A DNA stretch of 64,000 bases from Maea johnstoni (lineage: Eukaryota; Annelida; Polychaeta; Spionida; Magelonidae): assembly GCA_963942565.1 (NCBI GenBank), contig OZ012684.1, positions 95,749,055 through 95,813,054 on the forward strand, given 5' to 3'. The translations under genes were made by a program, and so were the position numbers. Below the pieces are notes generated by a model. It saw only the letters and a list, made by a program, of their open reading frames with translations. It was not told the DNA's origin and did not search any database. Numbering within the stretch: position 1 is the first letter of the stretch; each line of letters opens with the position of its first letter. Of the stretch, positions 52,199-61,730 are shown in pieces.

Positions 52199-53272
52199 AT
52201 TTGCTTACGACTTTTTAGAGACCAAATGCATCTCAAACAGGAAGTGTCCCAACATCATGCCTTACTCTCTTTATTTCCTGTTTCTCCTGCCCAGGAAATA
52301 CTCTAGAATAACGCCAAGGCTCAGGGATCTGTCCACACGTCAGCCTATACACTCTTGGCAGTCATGTTCTCGTCCTTTGGCTTAGCACCACATTTCAGTG
52401 CTGCCATCTATTCGCAGCTAGCCAAACTCTGGACTGTCCATGGTCTTATGGGGTTAAGTTGTGAATATCCAGTCGTTTAAAATGTTTCAAAGCCTACACC
52501 TTTATCCTCATAATAGAACCAACTGTGACTGTCTAGGCCATCGGTGAGCAGAGCATTTAAGGTACCACTTACGGTATCTCCAAACCTCACATAGGCTTGC
52601 ACACAGAAAAGAAAGATTTTGGCTTTTAATTTTCTCGATATTGAATTTCACCAAATCGAGGGCGGTTTAAAGTAGCACTTTGGGCATCAAGTCTTATCGG
52701 ATTTGCTTGAAACGTTGGATCTAAATAGCTAATAGTATTACAAATATAAATAGTTAGATCATGCAATCTAGAAGTTTAGAAATATGCCTTTTTCTCATTT
52801 TCAATGAAAAATCGGAAAGAAATGGTCATGCAATTTGAACACAGTAAAAAGTAGAGAAAGTGCGATAGTTTTCCCTCTGTTTTGATATTTTCTCCAGATC
52901 AATGGAATTTGATGGTCGGCAAGTGTGGATAGCATCTCTGTTTGATAACACTATGCATGTTTTTAATGTGTTAACCCCAAATATTTACAACCTGCAAGGA
53001 GCTTACATTTATGATTCTCAATGTTTTCTCAATTAAAAGACCTTTCAGGCAATATATACTTTATATAGGCCAAGAAGTCAAATAAAAGCAGGGTAGAGGA
53101 AAAACCAGGCCCAAAAAATGATCCCCGTAAGCTACGTTAAAAGTATTATAAAAATAATAAATTAATAAAATAAAACAAAATGAAATGATATAAAGCAACG
53201 AAAAATCAAAGTGGGAAGCATGGCCATGTATGTTATAAGATAAACATTTAAAAAAAAATTAAAAAGAGAGCA
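52199..53272 (-). repeat. 5S spacer with 29-bp deletion (left arm)
   Basis: At about 52421 GCAGCTAGC joins directly to CAAACTCTGG. The missing segment normally runs from AGAAGTGCTACC to CTCGCTGC. A GC dinucleotide precedes the gap and ends the missing segment, which fits replication slippage or microhomology joining. Confidence 0.9.
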
Positions 53273-53390
53273 GCCTACAACACACAGTATTCCCAGGCGG
53301 TCACCCATCCAAGTACTAACTGCGCTCGATGTTGCTTAACTTCGGTGATCGGACGAGAACCGGTGCATTCAACATGATATGGTCGTAGGC
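53273..53390 (-). rRNA. 5S: 5S rRNA gene 45 (consensus)
   Basis: Full-length consensus copy; the mirror partner is gene 50. A-like spacer 53391-54492 with GGCAATTGTGG and GGCCCAACAAATG, both mirrored in the right arm. Confidence 0.98.
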
Positions 53391-54492
53391 ATTTGCTTAC
53401 GACTTTTTAGAGACCAAATGCATCTCAAACAGGAAGTGTCCCAACATCATGCCTTACTCTCTTTATTTCCTGTTTCTCCTGCCCAGGAAATACTCTAGAA
53501 TAACGCCAAGGCTCAGGGATCTGTCCACACGTCAGCCTATACACTCTTGGCAGTCATGTTCTCGTCCTTTGGCTTAGCACCACATTTATGTGCTGCCATC
53601 TATTCGCAGCTAGCAGAAGTGCTACCACCTTGTATCTCTCTGCCAAACTCTGGACTGTCCATGGTCTTATGGGGTTAAGTTGTGAATATCCAGTCGTTTA
53701 AAATGTTTCAAAGCCTACACCCTCATCCTCATAATAGAACCAACTGTGACTGTCTAGGCCATCGGTGAGCAGAGCATTTAAGGTACCACTTACGGTATCT
53801 CCAAACCTCACATAGGCTTGCACACAGAAAAGAAAGATTTTGGCTTTTAATTTTCTTGATATTGAATTTCGCCAAATCGAGGGCGCTTTAAAGTAGCACT
53901 TTGGGCATCAAGTCTTATCGGATTTGCTTCAAACGTTGGATCTAAATAGCTAATAGTATTACAAATATAAATAGTTAGATTATGCAATCTAGAAGTTTAG
54001 AAATATGCCTTTTTCTCATTTTCAATGAAAAATCGGAAAGAAATGGTCATGCAATTTGAACACAGCAAAAAGTAGAGAAAGTGCGATAGTTTTCCCTCTG
54101 TTTTGATATTTTCTCCAGATCAAAGGAATTTGATGGTTGGCAATTGTGGATAGCATCTCTGTTTGATAACACTATGCATGTTTTTAATGTGTTTACCCCA
54201 AATATTTACAACCTGCAAGGAGCTTACATTTATGATTCTCAATGTTTTCTCAATTAAAAGACCTTTCAGGCAATATATACTTTATATAGGCCAAGAAGTC
54301 AAATTAAAGCAGGGTAGAGGAAAAACCAGGCCCAACAAATGATCCCCGTAAGCTACGTTAAAAGTATTATAAAAATAATAAAATAATAAAAGAAAACAAA
54401 ATAAAATGATATAAAGCAACGAAAAATCAAAGTGGGAAGCATGGCCATGTATGTTATAAGATAAACATTAAAAAAAAAAGTAAAAGAGAGCT

Positions 54493-54610
54493 GCCTACAA
54501 CACACAGTATTCCCAGGCGGTCACCCATCCAAGTACTAACTGCGCTCGATGTTGCTTAACTTCGGTGATCGGACGAGAACCGGTGCAATGAACATGATAT
54601 GGTCGTAGGC
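54493..54610 (-). rRNA. 5S: 5S rRNA gene 46 (variant G21C, A23T)
   Basis: G21C removes the G21-C57 pair closing helix II, and A23T lies just beyond. Its mirror partner gene 49 is consensus, so the changes arose after the inverted duplication or were repaired on the other arm. The flank just past the gene (GAGCTGCC) is also private. Spacer 54611-55717 has private TTCACAGC, TTCAATGCC and GAAAAAGAAG. Confidence 0.93.
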
Positions 54611-55717
54611 ATTTGCTTACGACTTTTTAGAGACCAAATGCATCTCAAACAGGAAGTGTCCCAACATCATGCCTTACTCTCTTTATTTCCTGTTTCTCCT
54701 GCCCAGGAAATACTCTAGAATAACGCCAAGGCTCAGGGATCTGTCCACACGTCAGCCTATACACTCTTGGCAGTCATGTTCTCGTCCTTTGGCTTAATTA
54801 GCACCACATTTCAGTGCTGCCATCTATTCACAGCTAGCAGAAGTGCTACCACCTCGTATCTCGCTGCCAAACTCTGGACTGTCCATGGTCTTATGGGGTT
54901 AAGTTGTGAATATCTAGTCGTTTAAAATGTTTCAATGCCTACACCCTCATCCTCATAATAGAACCAACTGTGACTGTCTAGGCCATCGGTGAGCAGAGCA
55001 TTTAAGGTACCACTTACGGTATCTCCAAACCTCACATAGGCTTGCACACAGAAAAAGAAGATTTTGGCTTTTAATTTTCTCGATATTGAATTTCACCAAA
55101 TCGAGGGCGCTTTAAAGTAGCACTTTGGGCATCAAGTCTTATCAGATTTGCTTGAAACGTTGGATCTAAATAGCTAATAGTATTACAAATATAAATAGTT
55201 AGATCATGCAATCTAGAAGTTTAGAAATATGCCTTTTTCTCATTTTCAATGAAAAATCGGAAAGAAATGGTCATGCAATTTGAACACAGTAAAAAGTAGA
55301 GAAAGTGCGATAGTTTTCCCTCTGTTTTGATATTTTCTCCAGATCAATGGAATTTGATGGTCGGCAAGTGTGGATAGCATCTCTGTTTGATAACACTATG
55401 CATGTTTTTAATGTGTTAACCCCAAATATTTACAACCTGCAAGGAGCTTACATTTATGATTCTCAATGTTTTCTCAATTAAAAGACCTTTCAGGCAATAT
55501 ATACTTTATATAGGCCAAGAAGTCAAATAAAAGCAGGGTAGAGGAAAAACCAGGCCCAAAAAATGATCCCCGTAAGCTACGTTAAAAGTATTATAAAAAT
55601 AATAAATTAATAAAATAAAACAAAATGAAATGATATAAAGCAACGAAAAATCAAAGTGGGAAGCATGGCCATGTATGTTATAAGATAAACATTTAAAAAA
55701 AAATTAAAAAGAGAGCA

Positions 55718-55835
55718 GCCTACAACACACAGTATTCCCAGGCGGTCACCCATCCAAGTACTAACTGCGCTCGATGTTGCTTAACTTCGGTGATCGGACG
55801 AGAACCGGTGCATTCAACATGATATGGTCGTAGGC
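55718..55835 (-). rRNA. 5S: 5S rRNA gene 47 (consensus, last leftward copy)
   Basis: Full-length consensus copy whose 5' end faces gene 48 across 921 bp containing the inversion point. Mirror partner of gene 48. Confidence 0.98.
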
Positions 55836-55960
55836 ATTTGCTTACGACTTTTTAGAGACCAAATGCATCTCAAACAGGAAGTGTCCCAACATCATGCCTT
55901 ACTCTCTTTATTTCCTGTTTCTCCTGCCCAGGAAATACTCTAGAATAACGCCAAGGCTCA

Positions 55961-56631
55961 GGGATCTGTCCACACGTCAGCCTATACACTCTTGGCAGTC
56001 ATGTTCTCGTCCTTTGGCTTAGCACCACATTTATGTGCTGCCATCTATTCGCAGCTAGCAGAAGTGCTACCACCTCGTATCTCTCTGCCAAACTCTGGAC
56101 TGTCCATGGTCTTATGGGGTTAAGTTGTGAATATCCAGTCGTTTAAAATGTTTCAAAGCCTACACCCTCATCCTCATAATAGAACCAACTGTGACTGTCT
56201 AGGCCATCGGTGAGCAGAGCATTTAAGGTACCACTTACGGTATCTCCAAACCTCACATAGGCTTGCACACAGAAAAGAAAGATTTTGGATTTTAATTTTC
56301 TCGATATTGAACTCACCAAATCGAGGGCGCTCTAAAGTAGCACTTTGGGCATCAAGTCTTATCGGATTTGCTTGAAACGTTGGATCTAAATAGCTAATAG
56401 TATTACAAATATAAATAGTTAGATTATGCAATCTAGAAGTTTAGAAATATGCCTTTTTCTCATTTTCAATGAAAAATCGGAAAGAAATGGTCATGCAATT
56501 TGAACACAGCAAAAAGTAGAGAAAGTGCGATAGTTTTCCCTCTGTTTTGATATTTTCTCCAGATCAAAGGAATTTGATGGTTGGCAAGTGTGGATAGCAT
56601 CTCTGTTTGATAACACTATGCATGTTTTTAA
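55961..56631. other. Asymmetric centre of the inverted duplication
   Basis: About 671 bp of 5' spacer of gene 47 that has no mirror image in the right arm. The left arm runs about 798 bp upstream of gene 47, whereas the right arm starts only about 125 bp upstream of gene 48. The stretch carries TTTTGGATTTTAAT and GCGCTCTAAAG, shared with the gene 5 spacer, and a private GAACTCACC. No gene is visible in it; an 85-codon open frame here is spacer noise. Confidence 0.85.
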
Positions 56632-56633
56632 TG
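56632..56633. other. Inversion breakpoint with 2-bp overlap (TG)
   Basis: The left sequence ...CATGTTTTTAATG would normally continue TGTTTACC. Instead it reads AGCCTTGGCG, the reverse complement of the CGCCAAGGCT spacer segment, whose usual preceding bases are CCCTG. The bases TG fit both sides, so the join shows at most 2 bp of microhomology. Confidence 0.9.
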
Positions 56634-56743
56634 AGCCTTGGCGTTATTCTAGAGTATTTCCTGGGCAGGAGAAACAGGAAATAAAGAGAGTAAGGCATGA
56701 TGTTGGGACACTTCCTGTTTGAGATGCATTTGGTCTCTAAAAA

Positions 56744-56765
56744 GTCGTAAGCAAATGCCTACGAC
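56744..56765 (+). promoter_or_regulatory. Inverted repeat spanning the 5S transcription start (representative)
   Basis: Arms GTCGTAAGC and GCCTACGAC are separated by AAAT. The right arm is the first nine bases of the 5S gene; the left arm lies just upstream, with one mismatch. Upstream of it is CTAAAAA, the only A-rich element near the TATA position. The arrangement is kept at every gene start I checked, apart from the copies with a position-2 change. Confidence 0.75.
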
Positions 56766-56874
56766 CATATCATGTTGAATGCACCGGTTCTCGTCCGATC
56801 ACCGAAGTTAAGCAACATCGAGCGCAGTTAGTACTTGGATGGGTGACCGCCTGGGAATACTGTGTGTTGTAGGC
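56757..56874 (+). rRNA. 5S: 5S rRNA gene 48 (consensus, first rightward copy)
   Basis: Full-length consensus gene on the plus strand, divergently oriented to gene 47. Only about 125 bp of its upstream spacer is retained before the inversion point. Box A is near 56805-56820, the intermediate element near 56822-56827 and box C near 56835-56852. The 3' spacer 56875-57981 mirrors the left-arm spacer 54611-55717, but with consensus bases at that spacer's private sites. Confidence 0.98.
56805..56852 (+). promoter_or_regulatory. Internal control region of gene 48 (representative)
   Basis: Box A (AAGTTAAGCAACATCG), intermediate element (GCGCAG) and box C (TTGGATGGGTGACCGCCT) sit at the positions known for eukaryotic 5S genes, where TFIIIA binds and recruits TFIIIC and TFIIIB. 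Assignment is by analogy with characterised 5S promoters. Confidence 0.85.
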
Positions 56875-57079
56875 TGCTCTCTTTTTAATTTTTTTTTAAA
56901 TGTTTATCTTATAACATACATGGCCATGCTTCCCACTTTGATTTTTCGTTGCTTTATATCATTTCATTTTGTTTTATTTTATTAATTTATTATTTTTATA
57001 ATACTTTTAACGTAGCTTACGGGGATCATTTTTTGGGCCTGGTTTTTCCTCTACCCTGCTTTTATTTGACTTCTTGGCC

Positions 57080-57088
57080 TATATAAAG
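57080..57088 (+). promoter_or_regulatory. TATATAAAG motif in spacer (representative)
   Basis: A TATA-like sequence about 206 bp beyond the gene end, present in each spacer. No recognisable transcript starts downstream, so it may be incidental in an AT-rich tract. Confidence 0.25.
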
Positions 57089-57764
57089 TATATATTGCCT
57101 GAAAGGTCTTTTAATTGAGAAAACATTGAGAATCATAAATGTAAGCTCCTTGCAGGTTGTAAATATTTGGGGTTAACACATTAAAAACATGCATAGTGTT
57201 ATCAAACAGAGATGCTATCCACACTTGCCGACCATCAAATTCCATTGATCTGGAGAAAATATCAAAACAGAGGGAAAACTATCGCACTTTCTCTACTTTT
57301 TACTGTGTTCAAATTGCATGACCATTTCTTTCCGATTTTTCATTGAAAATGAGAAAAAGGCATATTTCTAAACTTCTAGATTGCATGATCTAACTATTTA
57401 TATTTGTAATACTATTAGCTATTTAGATCCAACGTTTCAAGCAAATCTGATAAGACTTGATGCCCAAAGTGCTACTTTAAAGCGCCCTCGATTTGGTGAA
57501 ATTCAATATCGAGAAAATTAAAAGCCAAAATCTTTCTTTTCTGTGTGCAAGCCTATGTGAGGTTTGGAGATACCGTAAGTGGTACCTTAAATGCTCTGCT
57601 CACCGATGGCCTAGACAGTCACAGTTGGTTCTATTATGAGGATGAGGGTGTAGGCTTTGAAACATTTTAAACGACTAGATATTCACAACTTAACCCCATA
57701 AGACCATGGACAGTCCAGAGTTTGGCAGCGAGATACGAGGTGGTAGCACTTCTGCTAGCTGCGA

Positions 57765-57778
57765 ATAGATGGCAGCAC
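57765..57778 (+). promoter_or_regulatory. CTCF-like motif in spacer (representative)
   Basis: ATAGATGGCAGCAC resembles the core of animal CTCF sites (AGRKGGCAGC-type). It lies in the GC-richer distal third of nearly every spacer in fixed orientation to the gene; some units have ACAGATGG. Binding is not shown, and the resemblance could be chance fixed by copying. Confidence 0.35.
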
Positions 57779-57981
57779 TGAAATGTGGTGCTAATTAAGC
57801 CAAAGGACGAGAACATGACTGCCAAGAGTGTATAGGCTGACGTGTGGACAGATCCCTGAGCCTTGGCGTTATTCTAGAGTATTTCCTGGGCAGGAGAAAC
57901 AGGAAATAAAGAGAGTAAGGCATGATGTTGGGACACTTCCTGTTTGAGATGCATTTGGTCTCTAAAAAGTCGTAAGCAAAT

Positions 57982-58099
57982 GCCTACGACCATATCATGT
58001 TGAATGCACCGGTTCTCGTCCGATCACCGAAGTTAAGCAACATCGAGCGCAGTTAGTACTTGGATGGGTGACCGCCTGGGAATACTGTGTGTTGTAGGC
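57982..58099 (+). rRNA. 5S: 5S rRNA gene 49 (consensus)
   Basis: Full-length consensus gene, mirror partner of gene 46 but without that copy's two mutations. The 3' spacer 58100-59200 carries GGCCCAACAAATG and GGCAATTGTGG in reverse complement, as next to gene 45. Confidence 0.98.
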
Positions 58100-59200
58100 T
58101 GCTCTCTTTTACTTTTTTTTTAATGTTTATCTTATAACATACATGGCCATGCTTCCCACTTTGATTTTTCGTTGCTTTATATCATTTTATTTTGTTTTCT
58201 TTTATTATTTTATTATTTTTATAATACTTTTAACGTAGCTTACGGGGATCATTTGTTGGGCCTGGTTTTTCCTCTACCCTGCTTTAATTTGACTTCTTGG
58301 CCTATATAAAGTATATATTGCCTGAAAGGTCTTTTAATTGAGAAAACATTGAGAATCATAAATGTAAGCTCCTTGCAGGTTGTAAATATTTGGGGTAAAC
58401 ACATTAAAAACATGCATAGTGTTATCAAACAGAGATGCTATCCACAATTGCCAACCATCAAATTCCTTTGATCTGGAGAAAATATCAAAACAGAGGGAAA
58501 ACTATCGCACTTTCTCTACTTTTTGCTGTGTTCAAATTGCATGACCATTTCTTTCCGATTTTTCATTGAAAATGAGAAAAAGGCATATTTCTAAACTTCT
58601 AGATTGCATAATCTAACTATTTATATTTGTAATACTATTAGCTATTTAGATCCAACGTTTGAAGCAAATCCGATAAGACTTGATGCCCAAAGTGCTACTT
58701 TAAAGCGCCCTCGATTTGGCGAAATTCAATATCAAGAAAATTAAAAGCCAAAATCTTTCTTTTCTGTGTGCAAGCCTATGTGAGGTTTGGAGATACCGTA
58801 AGTGGTACCTTAAATGCTCTGCTCACCGATGGCCTAGACAGTCACAGTTGGTTCTATTATGAGGATGAGGGTGTAGGCTTTGAAACATTTTAAACGACTG
58901 GATATTCACAACTTAACCCCATAAGACCATGGACAGTCCAGAGTTTGGCAGAGAGATACGAGGTGGTAGCACTTCTGCTAGCTGCGAATAGATGGCAGCA
59001 CATAAATGTGGTGCTAAGCCAAAGGACGAGAACATGACTGCCAAGAGTGTATAGGCTGACGTGTGGACAGATCCCTGAGCCTTGGCGTTATTCTAGAGTA
59101 TTTCCTGGGCAGGAGAAACAGGAAATAAAGAGAGTAAGGCATGATGTTGGGACACTTCCTGTTTGAGATGCATTTGGTCTCTAAAAAGTCGTAAGCAAAT
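58100..59200 (+). other. Representative intergenic spacer (class description)
   Basis: All spacers share this plan, read in 5S sense. First comes the terminator and T-rich tract, then about 100 bp of very AT-rich sequence. A TATATAAAG motif follows near +210, then a mid-spacer of mixed composition. Next is a GC-richer third with short hairpins (TGGACAGTCCA, AGCAC...GTGCT) and an AGATGGCAGCAC motif, and last the upstream region of the next gene. I see no snRNA, tRNA, spliced-leader or protein gene. Every other inter-gene stretch in the window is a copy of this spacer. Confidence 0.85.
58107..58121 (+). terminator. Pol III terminator pair after gene 49 (representative)
   Basis: TTTT lies at 58107-58110, eight bases past the gene end, and a T9 tract at 58113-58121 backs it up. 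Pol III stops at runs of four or more T on the sense strand. The same layout follows most genes; some units have TTTTT and TTAATTT in place of TTTTAC. Confidence 0.9.
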
Positions 59201-59318
59201 GCCTACGACCATATCATGTTGAATGCACCGGTTCTCGTCCGATCACCGAAGTTAAGCAACATCGAGCGCAGTTAGTACTTGGATGGGTGACCGCCTGGGA
59301 ATACTGTGTGTTGTAGGC
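59201..59318 (+). rRNA. 5S: 5S rRNA gene 50 (consensus)
   Basis: Full-length consensus gene, mirror partner of gene 45. The 3' spacer 59319-60392 has the mirrored 29-bp deletion near 60170 and GAGGATAAAGGTG, as in the left arm at 52199-53272. Confidence 0.98.
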
Positions 59319-60392
59319 TGCTCTCTTTTTAATTTTTTTTTAAATGTTTATCTTATAACATACATGGCCATGCTTCCCACTTTGATTTTTCGTTGCTTTA
59401 TATCATTTCATTTTGTTTTATTTTATTAATTTATTATTTTTATAATACTTTTAACGTAGCTTACGGGGATCATTTTTTGGGCCTGGTTTTTCCTCTACCC
59501 TGCTTTTATTTGACTTCTTGGCCTATATAAAGTATATATTGCCTGAAAGGTCTTTTAATTGAGAAAACATTGAGAATCATAAATGTAAGCTCCTTGCAGG
59601 TTGTAAATATTTGGGGTTAACACATTAAAAACATGCATAGTGTTATCAAACAGAGATGCTATCCACACTTGCCGACCATCAAATTCCATTGATCTGGAGA
59701 AAATATCAAAACAGAGGGAAAACTATCGCACTTTCTCTACTTTTTACTGTGTTCAAATTGCATGACCATTTCTTTCCGATTTTTCATTGAAAATGAGAAA
59801 AAGGCATATTTCTAAACTTCTAGATTGCATGATCTAACTATTTATATTTGTAATAGTATTAGCTATTTAGATCCAACGTTTCAAGCAAATCCGATAAGAC
59901 TTGATGCCCAAAGTGCTACTTTAAACCGCCCTCGATTTGGTGAAATTCAATATCGAGAAAATTAAAAGCCAAAATCTTTCTTTTCTGTGTGCAAGCCTAT
60001 GTGAGGTTTGGAGATACCGTAAGTGGTACCTTAAATGCTCTGCTCACCGATGGCCTAGACAGTCACAGTTGGTTCTATTATGAGGATAAAGGTGTAGGCT
60101 TTGAAACATTTTAAACGACTGGATATTCACAACTTAACCCCATAAGACCATGGACAGTCCAGAGTTTGGCTAGCTGCGAATAGATGGCAGCACTGAAATG
60201 TGGTGCTAAGCCAAAGGACGAGAACATGACTGCCAAGAGTGTATAGGCTGACGTGTGGACAGATCCCTGAGCCTTGGCGTTATTCTAGAGTATTTCCTGG
60301 GCAGGAGAAACAGGAAATAAAGAGAGTAAGGCATGATGTTGGGACACTTCCTGTTTGAGATGCATTTGGTCTCTAAAAAGTCGTAAGCAAAT
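59319..60392 (+). repeat. 5S spacer with 29-bp deletion (right arm)
   Basis: Mirror image of the left-arm deletion: GAGTTTGGC joins TAGCTGCG at about 60170. It is the strongest single marker that the arms derive from one another. Confidence 0.9.
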
Positions 60393-60510
60393 GCCTACGA
60401 CCATATCATGTTGAATGCACCGGTTCTCGTCCGATCACCGAAGTTAAGCAACATCGAGCGCAGTTAGTACTTGGATGGGTGACCGCCTGGGAATACTGTG
60501 TGTTGTAGGA
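60393..60510 (+). rRNA. 5S: 5S rRNA gene 51 (variant C118A)
   Basis: Only C118A, as in its mirror partner gene 44. It also shares that copy's 10-base homopolymer in the downstream T tract. The spacer 60511-61612 has private GAAATGCGGTG and GGACGACAAC. Confidence 0.96.
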
Positions 60511-61612
60511 TGCTCTCTTTTACTTTTTTTTTTAAATGTTTATCTTATAACATACATGGCCATGCTTCCCACTTTGATTTTTCGTTGCTTTATATCATTT
60601 TATTTTGTTTTATTTTATTAATTTATTATTTTTATAATACTTTTAACGTAGCTTACGGGGATAATTTTTTGGGCCTGGTTTTTCCTCTACCCTGCTTTAA
60701 TTTGACTTCTTGGCCTATATAAAGTATATATTGCCTGAAAGGTCTTTTAATTGAGAAAACATTGAGAATCATAAATGTAAGCTCCTTGCAGGTTGTAAAT
60801 ATTTGGAGTAAACACATTAAAACATGCATAATGTTATCAAACAGAGATGCTATCCACACTTGCCGACCATCAAATTCCATTGATCTGGAGAAAATATCAA
60901 AACAGAGGGAAAACTATCGCACTTTCTCTACTTTTTGCTGTGTTCAAATTGCATGACCATTTCTTTCCGATTTTTCATTGAAAATGAGAAAAAGGTATAT
61001 TTCTAAACTTCTAGATTGCATAATCTAACTATTTATATTTGTAATACTATTAGCTATTTAGATCCAACGTTTCAAGCAAATCTGATAAGACTTGATGCCC
61101 AAAGTGCTACTTTAAAGCGCCCTCGATTTGGTGAAATTCAATATCGAGAAAATTAAAAGCCAAAATCTTTCTTTTCTGTGTGCAAGCCTATGTGAGGTTT
61201 GGAGATACCGTAAGTGGTACCTTAAATGCTCTGCTCACCGATGGCCTAGACAGTCACAGTTGGTTCTATTATGAGGATGAGGGTGTAGGCTTTGAAACAT
61301 TTTAAACGACTAGATATTCACAACTTAACCCCATAAGACCATGGACAGTCCAGAGTTTGGCAGCGAGATACGAGGTGGTAGCACTTCTGCTAGCTGCGAA
61401 TAGATGGCAGCACTGAAATGCGGTGCTAAGCCAAAGGACGACAACATGACTGCCAAGAGTGTATAGGCTGACGTGTGGACAGATCCCTGAGCCTTGGCGT
61501 TATTCTAGAGTATTTCCTGGGGAGGAGAAACAGGAAATAAAGAGAGTAAGGCATGATGTTGGGACACTTCCTGTTTGAGATGCATTTGGTCTCTAAAAAG
61601 TCGTAAGCAAAT

Positions 61613-61730
61613 GCCTACGACCATATCATGTTGAATGCACCGGTTCTCGTCCGATCACCGAAGTTAAGCAACATCGAGCGCAGTTAGTACTTGGATGGGT
61701 GACCGCCTGGGAATACTGTGTGTTGTAGGA
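61613..61730 (+). rRNA. 5S: 5S rRNA gene 52 (variant C118A)
   Basis: Only C118A; the mirror partner is gene 43, with the same ACATGACCATG in the 3' flank. Spacer 61731-62831 repeats the private GAAATGCGGTG and GGACGACAAC of the previous spacer, so this unit was duplicated within the right arm. Confidence 0.96.

Larger units (their letters stand above)
49810..55960 (-). repeat. Left arm of inverted duplication
   Basis: This stretch is matched in reverse complement by 56632-64000. Shared private markers include GGCCCAACAAATG, GGCAATTGTGG, CACCTTTATCC, the 29-bp deletion, C118A in genes 43 and 44, and CATGGTCATG beside gene 43. It is about 1.2 kb shorter than the right arm, which holds one extra unit. 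Confidence 0.9.
1..56633 (-). repeat. 5S rDNA tandem array, leftward arm (genes 1-47)
   Basis: Forty-seven 5S genes lie in the same minus-strand orientation. Start-to-start spacing is mostly 1218-1225 bp, with four units of 1137 bp and one of 1192 bp. Units are nearly identical, differing by scattered SNVs and small indels. Two spacer marker sets recur. A-like spacers have CTTAGCACC, TTGATATTGAATTTCG, ATCAAAGG and GTGTTTACC. B-like spacers have CTTAATTAGCACC, CTCGATATTGAATTTCA, ATCAATGG and GTGTTAACC. Many units are mosaics of the two. No other gene or mobile insertion interrupts the array. This is typical concerted evolution of a Pol III gene cluster. Confidence 0.97.

Noticed and set aside
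56174-56431. 85-codon open frame near the junction
   Set aside because: It exists only because of a private spacer indel (GAACTCACC) that changes the frame. The same spacer elsewhere lacks it.
55961-56757. Junction as a simple assembly or fold-back artefact
   Set aside because: Not excluded, but disfavoured: the arms differ by arm-specific SNVs, a whole extra unit, and an unequal centre. Raw reads are needed to decide.
57028-57036. ATTTTTTGG, resembling an Sm-binding site of an snRNA or spliced-leader RNA
   Set aside because: No snRNA core sequence (U1, U2, U4, U5, U6) and no leader/donor arrangement could be found nearby; T-rich spacer explains it.
57560-57660. Spacer segment with GGAGATACCGTAAGTGGTACC and TGGCCTAGACAG...GGTTCTATT, resembling a splice donor or tRNA boxes
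   Set aside because: Box A-like and box B-like elements are only about 20 bp apart, no cloverleaf forms, and no leader RNA structure is evident.
57703-57713. ACCATGGACAG, matching the core of the vertebrate RE1/REST site
   Set aside because: Only one half of the long RE1 motif fits, and REST is chiefly a vertebrate factor while the 5S gene looks protostome.
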